DNA of 33,003 nucleotides from Chloroflexota bacterium (GTDB lineage Bacteria > Chloroflexota > Anaerolineae > Caldilineales > Caldilineaceae): assembly GCA_030058085.1 (NCBI GenBank), contig JASGTU010000302.1:1-33003 (forward strand), read 5' to 3'. The translations under genes and the position numbers were made by a program. The notes under the pieces are model-generated. The model did no database searches. It saw only the letters and a program-made list of their open reading frames with translations, and had not been told where the DNA came from. Shown here one piece after another: positions 1-5,585 of the stretch (positions are counted from its first letter, which is position 1; every line of letters begins with the position of its first letter).

Positions 1-263
1 CCGGCCTGCACCGCGATCAGCGAGCCGTAGATGGTGATGATTCTGGTGAGCGCGTCGCGGTCTCTGGGCACGATGGCGACGTCGATGATCTGCTTGCTCA
101 GATAGGTGAAGAACGCGTCTAGGACAGCCGTGAGTGCGATGAAGATCAGAAAGCCGACCAGGTAAGGCCAGTGCGGCATGGCCTGAGCCAGGATGCGGCG
201 AATGGTCTGCCCGTTGAACTGGGTTGTGAATTCTTCTTCCTCGAATTCGTAGTGATCAGACAC
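1..263 (-). CDS. ABC exporter subunit, N-terminal part only (runs off the window)
   Basis: Only the first 87 or so codons are present; the gene continues past position 1. It starts at a GTG whose first bases overlap the stop codon of the upstream ABC gene in an 8-nt overlap (GTGTCTGA), so the two are very probably translationally coupled. The visible protein has an acidic start (SDHYEFEEEEF), a short amphipathic stretch, and then one hydrophobic segment (about residues 31-55, PYLVGFLIFIALTAVLDAFF) followed by LSKQIIDVAIV. This is the usual entry into the first transmembrane helix of an ABC exporter. The acidic N-terminus before TM1 resembles the TM288/BmrD-like partner of heterodimeric exporters. 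The nucleotide-binding domain lies outside the window, so subunit identity is inferred from position and coupling. Confidence 0.82.
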   Translation of the reverse strand, partial: MSDHYEFEEEEFTTQFNGQTIRRILAQAMPHWPYLVGFLIFIALTAVLDAFFTYLSKQIIDVAIVPRDRDALTRIITIYGSLIAVQA

Positions 264-2232
264 TGCCCAACTCCTTCTGCAGTTCATCTTCGATGCGCGT
301 TTGCGCCAGGAAGATGCGGCGATACATGCCGTCTTGATTAACGAGGTCGTCGTGTTTGCCTGCTTGGATGATACGCCCCTTGTTCATCACGAGGATGAGG
401 TCGGCGTTCATCACGCTCTGGATGCGGTGTGCGATGATGAAGGTGGTGCGATTCTCCATCAGCGTTTCCAGCGCCTGGCGGATGGCAGCCTCGGTCTCGG
501 TGTCCACCGAAGAGGTGGAGTCGTCGAGGATGAGGATGCGCGGATCCTTGAGCAGCGTACGGGCGATAGCCACGCGCTGTTTTTGCCCGCCTGAGAGCGT
601 CGTGCCGCGTTCGCCCACGAGCGTGTCATAGCCGTCGGGCAGCTTTGTCAGGATGACGTCGTGAATGGCGGCTGCACGCGCGGCGGCTTCGATCTGCTCC
701 TGCGGCACATCGTGGCCTACGCCGTAGACGATGTTCTCTCGCACCGTGCGTGAGAAGAGGAACGGCTCTTGCTCGACGATGCCGATGTGGCGGCGCAGGA
801 AGCGACGCGGGTATTGCTTTAGTTCCACGCCGTCGAGCAGGATCTGCCCGCTGGTATAGTCGTAGAAGCGCGGCAGCAGGTTGATCAGCGATGTCTTGCC
901 GGCGCCGGTTGCGCCAAGCAAGGCTACGCGCTGCCCTGGCTTGACGTGGAAGCTGATGTCTTGCAGGGCGACGGCGACATGATGCCCGTCCTCTGCACCG
1001 TCTCCATGGCCGTTAGCAGAGAAGGTTGCGTCTTGCCCGCTGACGCCGTTATTGGGCGCAACGCCATTGACGCGCCCCGCACCGTTGGACGAGAACGGCT
1101 TCTCTAGGACGGGCTTGTCGCTTTGATCCGACGGGTAGGCGAAGCCCACGTTCTTGAAGACGATCTCGCCGCGCAGATGCTCCGGCTCAACGCCGTCATC
1201 CTGTACCATGATCTCCTCTTCCTGGCGGATGACGCCGGCGACGCGCTGGAAGGAGACCAGCCCGCGCGACATGTCCACGACCAGGCGGCCCAGGTTGCGC
1301 ATAGGCCAGATGACGAGTTGCAGCATGCCGTTGTAGGCAATGAAGGTGCCCACGCTGATCGTGCCGTTGATCGCCATGAGCGCAGCGATGAGAAAGCCCG
1401 CCAGCATCTGCACGCCGCACATCACGTCTGAGATAGGCCAATAGAGCGAGTGCATCAGCAGCAGCCGCTTGCCCAGCCGGTACTTGTCCATATTGGCCGA
1501 CTCGAACTTGGCTTCCTCGAAGTCCTGGCGGGCAAACGCCTTGACGACGCGCACGCCGGTCAGGTTCTCTTGCAGCGCGGTGGTGAGCACCGCTTCCTGC
1601 TCCTGGTAGTTCTCATAGGCGCGCGAGACGAGACGGAAGAAGTAGACCGAGACCGCCAGCACGAGCGGGATGACAATGACGGACAGCAAGGCCAACTGCG
1701 TATTGAGCGCCATGATGGCGATGAGGTTGACGACGAAGAGAAAGATGATGCGCGCACTGGAGATGATCTCGATGGCAAAGAAGCGGCGAATGGCGTCCAC
1801 GTCCGATGTGACGCGCTGAACCATCTCGCCGGTCTGGATGGCGTCGTGGAATGAGAACGGCAGATGCTGGATGTGGTTCAGCAGGTAGTTGCGCACGCGT
1901 TGGGCAATGGCTTCGGCGCTTTTGGCGGCGAGCGAGCCGGCGACAAAGCTGAAGCCGCCCTGAACCGCGGCCAGCGCGACGAAGCCCCCGGCGATGAGCA
2001 ACAGCACGCGGCTTTCTGACGGATCAGCCAGGAAGGTGTCGACGAAGTAGCGTATGACCAAGTACGATCCGGTGCGTGCGATCACGGCGATGCCCAGGCT
2101 TAGGGCGGCGACGAGAAAGAGCAGGCGATAGCCTCGCATCAGGCGCCACAGGCCCGCTAGAGGCTTCACTGTGGCGGCATCCCTCAGGTTGGGGACCAGA
2201 TCGGAGGATAAAGACTCTGATTGCTGGGACAT
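256..2232 (-). CDS. ABC exporter subunit (fused TMD-NBD, likely degenerate-site half of a heterodimer)
   Basis: This is a full-length half-transporter: six predicted TM helices, then a nucleotide-binding domain. With the ATG at 2232 as start (658 aa; a GAGG lies 11 nt upstream), Walker A GATGAGKTS is near residue 440, signature LSGGQ near 546, Walker B ILILDD near 566-571 and H-loop IIAH near 602. An in-frame GTG at 2280 would add 16 residues but has no clear ribosome site. The Walker B is followed by Asp rather than the catalytic Glu. In the TM287/288, LmrCD and BmrCD type this marks the subunit contributing the degenerate ATP site, so the overlapping downstream gene should carry the canonical Glu. 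A Gly/Asn/Ser-rich insertion of about 45 residues (377-422) sits between the A-loop strand (FAYPSD) and LQDISF. Its role is probably drug or lipid export at the cytoplasmic membrane; the substrate cannot be read. A long structured leader precedes it. Confidence 0.93.
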   Translation of the reverse strand: MSQQSESLSSDLVPNLRDAATVKPLAGLWRLMRGYRLLFLVAALSLGIAVIARTGSYLVIRYFVDTFLADPSESRVLLLIAGGFVALAAVQGGFSFVAGSLAAKSAEAIAQRVRNYLLNHIQHLPFSFHDAIQTGEMVQRVTSDVDAIRRFFAIEIISSARIIFLFVVNLIAIMALNTQLALLSVIVIPLVLAVSVYFFRLVSRAYENYQEQEAVLTTALQENLTGVRVVKAFARQDFEEAKFESANMDKYRLGKRLLLMHSLYWPISDVMCGVQMLAGFLIAALMAINGTISVGTFIAYNGMLQLVIWPMRNLGRLVVDMSRGLVSFQRVAGVIRQEEEIMVQDDGVEPEHLRGEIVFKNVGFAYPSDQSDKPVLEKPFSSNGAGRVNGVAPNNGVSGQDATFSANGHGDGAEDGHHVAVALQDISFHVKPGQRVALLGATGAGKTSLINLLPRFYDYTSGQILLDGVELKQYPRRFLRRHIGIVEQEPFLFSRTVRENIVYGVGHDVPQEQIEAAARAAAIHDVILTKLPDGYDTLVGERGTTLSGGQKQRVAIARTLLKDPRILILDDSTSSVDTETEAAIRQALETLMENRTTFIIAHRIQSVMNADLILVMNKGRIIQAGKHDDLVNQDGMYRRIFLAQTRIEDELQKELGSV

Positions 2233-2352
2233 GAGACGGTTGTCCTCTGTTGGCTTGAGTTCTGTCCGGCTTGCGAACACGATCTCGTTTTGAACTAATT
2301 ACGCTGTTGCTGACGTGTCGAAGCGCTGGCTTCGACCTAGACCTGGCGAAAC

Positions 2353-2393
2353 AAAAAGACGTAAGCGCCAGGGCGTTCTCCCGTGCCTACGTC
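2353..2393 (-). terminator. Second intrinsic terminator in the ABC exporter leader
   Basis: On the minus strand GACGTAGGC (2385-2393) pairs with the complementary arm ending TTACGTC (2358-2366), with one G-U pair and further imperfect pairing toward the loop. It is followed at once by TTTTT (2353-2357). It lies about 120 nt before the ABC gene start and downstream of the first terminator, so exporter transcripts from the leader promoter must read through both. Confidence 0.6.
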
Positions 2394-2401
2394 CTCTTGC
2401 A

Positions 2402-2431
2402 GGCGCCGCGTGCGGAGGGCACGCAGGCGCC
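2402..2431 (-). other. Very stable GC-rich hairpin between the two leader terminators
   Basis: GGCGCC (2402-2407 and 2426-2431) and GCGTGC/GCACGC (2408-2413, 2419-2424) form a 12-bp stem with a single bulged base and a 5-nt loop. There is no T-run on either side, so it is not itself a canonical intrinsic terminator. It may be an RNA structure element, a pause site or a protector of the downstream mRNA 5' end. Confidence 0.55.
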
Positions 2432-2435
2432 AATA

Positions 2436-2477
2436 GAAAAGGGACCGCAGGCAATGGGCAGATGCGCTGCGGTCCCT
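2436..2477 (-). terminator. Intrinsic terminator (attenuator) downstream of the leader peptide
   Basis: There is a perfect 10-bp stem, AGGGACCGCA with TGCGGTCCCT (2468-2477 and 2440-2449), with an 18-nt loop. On the minus strand it is followed by TTTTC. It starts about 22 nt after the leader-peptide stop codon. An upstream TGCGGT (2651-2656, minus sense) is complementary to ACCGCA of the 5' arm and is a candidate antiterminator strand. Confidence 0.72.
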
Positions 2478-2499
2478 GAGCGGTCAGTGATGTACGGTG

Positions 2500-2586
2500 T
2501 CAGGCGGCAGGCGCACTACTCCCACGGAAGCGATAAACAGCTCCGCCGATAAGTCTCGGGCTGTTATGATGGGTAAACATCCGCAT
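2500..2586 (-). CDS. 28-aa putative regulatory leader peptide of the ABC exporter
   Basis: This short frame starts at ATG 2586, and a perfect GGAGG ribosome site lies 7 nt upstream (2594-2598). It encodes 28 residues, beginning MRMFTHHNSPRL and ending GSSAPAA, with a TGA at 2500-2502. It has no hydrophobic stretch or signal peptide, which argues against a small membrane protein or secreted toxin. It lies between a strong promoter and an intrinsic terminator and upstream of a heterodimeric ABC exporter. The arrangement recalls the bmrB leader peptide upstream of bmrCD in Bacillus subtilis, where ribosome stalling on a short ORF controls readthrough into the exporter. A 7-bp pairing of GGCGCAC (2590-2596), overlapping the ribosome site, with GTGCGCC (2510-2516) near the ORF end could gate its translation. 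Translation is inferred from the ribosome site; I see no sequence similarity to BmrB. Confidence 0.6.
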   Translation of the reverse strand: MRMFTHHNSPRLIGGAVYRFRGSSAPAA

Positions 2587-2664
2587 TCGTGCGCCTCCGT
2601 TTGAATAGAACGAGTTGCCGGCTGATTGGCTGCGCGCTGGCCGCGCGCTTACCGCAACGGCAAC

Positions 2665-2694
2665 AATCTATCACAATGGGAATGCGGTTGTCAA
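2665..2694 (-). promoter_or_regulatory. Strong sigma-70-type promoter of the ABC exporter leader
   Basis: On the minus strand a perfect -35 TTGACA (2689-2694) is followed after 18 nt by -10 TAGATT (2665-2670), preceded by TGA, i.e. an extended -10. Transcription would begin near 2658, giving about 70 nt before the leader peptide ATG and about 425 nt before the ABC gene start. Confidence 0.7.
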
Positions 2695-2715
2695 GATCGA
2701 GTTTGTTGCGTTCGC

Positions 2716-2733
2716 GCCCGGCGCGGTCCGGGC
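2716..2733 (-). terminator. Hairpin just after the VOC gene stop
   Basis: GCCCGG (2728-2733 in minus order) pairs with CCGGGC (2716-2721) with a 6-nt loop, one base after the stop codon. There is no T-tract, so it is a weak terminator or a stabilising 3' structure. Confidence 0.35.
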
Positions 2734-2734
2734 T

Positions 2735-3247
2735 CTATCCTCCGTCGTAAGCGCTCTGTAGCGATGCGATATCGATCTTCTTCATCTGCAGCATAGCCTG
2801 GGTGACGCGGCCTGCCTTCTCCCGGTCCGGGTCGCTCATCAACACGCCCAGCAGTTCAGGGTAGACCTGCCACGATAGGCCGAAGCGATCCTTGAGCCAG
2901 CCGCATTGTTCCGATTCGGGCACGGCTGACAGCCTCTCCCAGAGATAGTCGATCTCCTCTTGATTCTCACACTCGATTGCAAGCGATATAGCTTCGCTGA
3001 ACTTGAAGTAAGGGCCGCCATCCAATGCCATGAAGCGTTGGCCTGCCAGGTGAAAGATACCGGTAAGGACCTTGCCGGCCATATCCTCCATCGGCCCCAC
3101 CTGCATGTCGTCCGGGTAGCGTTCGATGCTTACGATTGCGGAGCCGGCGGCGCCTTTGAGGGGGGAGCCTCGAAAGACGGACACATAGAAGTTCATGGCT
3201 TCCTCGGCCTGGCGATCAAACCAAAGGCATGGGGTTATGCTCTGCAT
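2735..3247 (-). CDS. VOC superfamily (PhnB/glyoxalase-like) protein
   Basis: A 170-aa protein of the 'PhnB-like' or '3-demethylubiquinone-9 3-methyltransferase' annotation type. It begins MQSITPCLWFDRQAEEAMNF, the characteristic 'ITPCLWFD..AEEA..FY' opening of this VOC group. It continues with the FMALDGGP strand, ECENQEEIDYLWERLS, CGWLKDRFGLSWQVYP and a C-terminal DREKAGRVTQAMLQMKKIDI helix. Such proteins fold as paired beta-alpha-beta-beta-beta modules, and most have no assigned reaction, so catalytic function is not claimed. The start was set at ATG 3247 because AAGGAGG lies 8 nt upstream. It is cytoplasmic and monocistronic, with its own consensus promoter and a LexA-like box in the 5' UTR. 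Confidence 0.88.
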   Translation of the reverse strand: MQSITPCLWFDRQAEEAMNFYVSVFRGSPLKGAAGSAIVSIERYPDDMQVGPMEDMAGKVLTGIFHLAGQRFMALDGGPYFKFSEAISLAIECENQEEIDYLWERLSAVPESEQCGWLKDRFGLSWQVYPELLGVLMSDPDREKAGRVTQAMLQMKKIDIASLQSAYDGG

Positions 3248-3271
3248 ACGTAGTTCCTCCTTATCTGTGCA

Positions 3272-3283
3272 GAACAAATGTTC
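3272..3283. promoter_or_regulatory. LexA/DinR-like palindrome GAAC-N4-GTTC
   Basis: GAACAAATGTTC with a flanking G reads CGAACATTTGTTCT on the minus strand, matching the Gram-positive-type SOS box core (CGAAC-N4-GTTC). It lies about 7-18 nt downstream of the predicted start point of the VOC promoter, a position where a repressor could block elongation. The match may be coincidental. Confidence 0.4.
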
Positions 3284-3296
3284 GTTCGGCGACCCT

Positions 3297-3325
3297 AGTT
3301 TACAATGCCGGATCCTCTATGTCAA
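3297..3325 (-). promoter_or_regulatory. Sigma-70-type promoter of the VOC gene
   Basis: On the minus strand -35 TTGACA (3320-3325), a 17-nt spacer and -10 TAAACT (3297-3302). The predicted start point is near 3290, about 40 nt before the gene. Confidence 0.68.
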
Positions 3326-3343
3326 GCACGAATTTCATGGGTT

Positions 3344-3374
3344 TTGTCGGGTTCACCGTCGCCGGTGTTACAAT
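3344..3374 (+). promoter_or_regulatory. Possible promoter of the ROK-ychF pair
   Basis: TTGTCG (3344-3349) and TACAAT (3369-3374) are separated by 19 nt, a little long. The -10 is good and the position fits, with the ROK gene start 42 nt downstream. Confidence 0.42.
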
Positions 3375-3415
3375 AGCATGCAAGAAACTCTCATTCTGCA
3401 ATAGGAATCGATGCT

Positions 3416-4384
3416 ATGGATCATGTGATAGGCGTAGACCTGGGGGGGACGCAGATTCGCGCGGTGCGCGCGGATATGGACGGGCGGATCGAGGCGCGCC
3501 GCGCGGTGCTGACGCTAGCCGCCGAAGGGCCACATGCTGTGCTGGACCGAATGCGCGAACTGGTCGCATCGGTGTGGGGCGAAGGCAGTGTGCGGGCGAT
3601 CGCCGTCGGCGTGCCCGGGCCGACGGATCCATATCGCGGCGTGCTGCTGGTGGGGCCGAACCTGCCCGGCTGGCGCGAGGTGGACTTGAAGCAGCAGATC
3701 GGCGCGCACTTCGCCACGCCAGTGTTTGTCGGCAACGACGCCAACCTAGCCGGCCTGGCAGAACACCGCTTCGGCGCCGGCGCGGGCTTTCGGCATATGG
3801 TGTACATAACGCACAGCACCGGCATCGGCACCGGCGTGATCATCGACGGGCGCATGCTGTTGGGGCGCATGGGGTTGGCGGCGGAAATCGGCCATACGAC
3901 GATCAATATGTCGGCGGACAGCCCGGAGAATAACTTGGTCGGCACGCTGGAGGGGATGACGTCCGGGCCGAATTTCGCCCGTCGCGCCCAGATGGCGCTG
4001 CGCGCCGGGGCTATTAGCCGTGCGGTTGAACTGGCGGGCGGACATATCGAGGCGGTTACCCCGGTGGAATTGGCCCAGGCGGCGCGAGAGGGCGATGCAT
4101 TTGCGCTTGAACAGTACCGCTTAGTGGGGCGCTACCTCGGGGCCGGCATCGTCAACATACTGCATACGTTCAATCCCGAATGCATCGTCATTGGCGGGGG
4201 CGTATGGCTACACTGCCGCGATCTCATGCTCGACAGCATGTGGGAGACCATCCGAGCACGCGCACAGTCGCCCGCATACTGGCAGGACTTGGAGATTCGC
4301 ACGGCAGCATTGGGAGACGACGTCGGGCTGTTGGGCGCTGTGGCGCTGGCCCTCGACGGGCTGCGCGGCGAACGCTCGATCTGA
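3416..4384 (+). CDS. ROK family protein (glucokinase/sugar kinase-like), lacking the zinc-binding cysteines
   Basis: A 322-aa protein with an ASKHA/ROK fold. It has the phosphate-1 motif DLGGT (8-12), GVPGP (65-69), a GNDAN loop with the probable catalytic base Asp108, STGIGTG (134-140), conserved His160 in EIGH, and the adenosine motif IVIGGGV. No DNA-binding helix-turn-helix precedes the kinase domain, so it is kinase-like rather than a NagC/XylR repressor. The ROK zinc motif (C-G-C-G-N-x-G-C-x-E after the conserved GH) is present in length, but its cysteine positions hold Pro, Asn and Thr; Gly and Glu remain. The likely reaction is ATP-dependent phosphorylation of a hexose in the cytoplasm; the substrate is unknown. 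The ATG at 3416 has AGGAA 8 nt upstream. A GTPase gene follows after 45 nt and is probably cotranscribed. Confidence 0.9.
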   Translation: MDHVIGVDLGGTQIRAVRADMDGRIEARRAVLTLAAEGPHAVLDRMRELVASVWGEGSVRAIAVGVPGPTDPYRGVLLVGPNLPGWREVDLKQQIGAHFATPVFVGNDANLAGLAEHRFGAGAGFRHMVYITHSTGIGTGVIIDGRMLLGRMGLAAEIGHTTINMSADSPENNLVGTLEGMTSGPNFARRAQMALRAGAISRAVELAGGHIEAVTPVELAQAAREGDAFALEQYRLVGRYLGAGIVNILHTFNPECIVIGGGVWLHCRDLMLDSMWETIRARAQSPAYWQDLEIRTAALGDDVGLLGAVALALDGLRGERSI

Positions 4385-4429
4385 CACTACGACACGATAA
4401 ATAACTGGAAAATTGACGGAAATCACTCT

Positions 4430-5500
4430 ATGCAAATTGGCATTATTGGCTTGCCGAACAGCGGCAAGACGACTATTTTTAACGCGCTCACGCGCAGCGA
4501 GACTTCGACCACGGCGTTTTCTAGCGGACAACTGGAGGTTCATACGGCAGTTGTGGACGTGCCGGACCCGCGGGTGGACCGTCTGTCGGCCATGTTCAAG
4601 CCCAAGAAGACGACCTATGCCACGGTGACGTTCAACGACATTGCCGGGCTGGGGAAAGGCGCGGGCAAGAGCGGACTTAGCGGCGCGCTGCTGAACGCCA
4701 TCGCGGCCAACGACGCGCTGATGCTGGCGGCGAGAGCTTTCGAGGACGAGGCTGTGCCGCATCCCGAAGATTCCATAGACCCCGTGCGCGACTTCGCCAT
4801 GATGGAAGAAGAGCTGATCCTGAGCGACATGACCGTCCTCGACAAGCGGCTGGAGCGGCTGGCGACGGGCAAGAGCCGCGGCACGACCGATGAGCGCAAA
4901 CGCATGGCCGCGGAGGAGGAACTGCTTGCCAGGCTGATGCAGGCGCTGGAGGCGGAGACGCCTCTGCGGGAGCTCGATCTGAGCGAGGCGGAACAGAAGG
5001 CGCTGGGCGGGTTTGGACTGTTGTCGCTCAAACCGCTGCTGCGCGTGATCAACGGGGCGGACGACGACGATGGCTCCGCCTATGCCGATGCACTGGATGA
5101 GCGGACGATGTTCCTGCGCGGCAAGCTGGAGGCCGAGATCGCACAGATGGCGTCGGAGGAAGCCGCCGAGTTTTTGGCTGATTTCGGCATCGAGGAGCCC
5201 GGCTTGAACCGCGCGATCCGCTTCTGTTACCGCATGATGGGATTGGAGAGCTTCTTCACAGTCGGCGACGACGAAGTGCGGGCGTGGACGGTGCGCCGCG
5301 GCGCGCTGGCGCCGGTGGCCGCGGGCGTCATCCACACCGATCTACAGAAGGGCTTTATCCGGGCGGAGACGGTCTCCTATGACGATCTGATCGAGGCGGG
5401 CGGGCTGGTCGAGGCGCGCAAGCTGGGCAAGCTGCGATTGGAGGGCAAGGAGTACGTCGTGCAGGACGGGGACGTCCTAAACATTCGTTATAACCTGTAG
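4430..5500 (+). CDS. ychF: Divergent YchF/OLA1-type GTPase/ATPase with C-terminal TGS (DUF933) domain
   Basis: A 356-aa Obg-superfamily P-loop protein. G1 is GLPNSGKT (7-14), then VPDPRVDRL, KPKK and the G3 motif DIAGLGKGAG (70-79). The C-terminal region is an unmistakable YchF TGS domain, with ESFFTVGDDEVRAWTVRRG, AAGVIHTDLQKGF and GKEYVVQDGDVLNIRYNL. The family binds ATP or GTP, associates with ribosomes and affects stress responses. This copy departs from the family: the G3-following GEGLGN segment is absent, the N[VM][DN]E-type G4 region reads INGADDD, and the VVRCF stretch reads AARAF. It may be a paralogue rather than the main YchF. It starts 45 nt after the ROK gene with only a weak ribosome site (ACGGAAA). 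Confidence 0.88.
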   Translation: MQIGIIGLPNSGKTTIFNALTRSETSTTAFSSGQLEVHTAVVDVPDPRVDRLSAMFKPKKTTYATVTFNDIAGLGKGAGKSGLSGALLNAIAANDALMLAARAFEDEAVPHPEDSIDPVRDFAMMEEELILSDMTVLDKRLERLATGKSRGTTDERKRMAAEEELLARLMQALEAETPLRELDLSEAEQKALGGFGLLSLKPLLRVINGADDDDGSAYADALDERTMFLRGKLEAEIAQMASEEAAEFLADFGIEEPGLNRAIRFCYRMMGLESFFTVGDDEVRAWTVRRGALAPVAAGVIHTDLQKGFIRAETVSYDDLIEAGGLVEARKLGKLRLEGKEYVVQDGDVLNIRYNL

Positions 5501-5533
5501 CGCTCGCGGGCTCTTTGAGTCTCCGCAATAGAG

Positions 5534-5569
5534 AAGCGGCAGCCGCATCGACTCAGGCGGCTGCCGCTT
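5534..5569. terminator. Bidirectional hairpin between convergent genes
   Basis: A perfect 13-bp stem, AAGCGGCAGCCGC (5534-5546) with GCGGCTGCCGCTT (5557-5569), and a 10-nt loop lie between the converging ychF and M32 peptidase genes. T-tracts are weak on both sides (GCTTTG on plus). Confidence 0.6.
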
Positions 5570-5585
5570 GCTTTGTCGGGTCCGG

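Noticed and set aside
2436-2694. 6S RNA or another independent structured RNA gene in place of an attenuator leader
   Set aside because: A promoter and terminator do bracket about 220 nt, but I see no long closing stem with a central bubble, and a perfect ribosome site with an open frame lies inside. An independent small mRNA or sRNA is not excluded.
4208-5335. Long minus-strand open frame across the ROK end and ychF
   Set aside because: It spans two well-supported plus-strand genes, and its product is His/Arg-rich with no recognisable motif.
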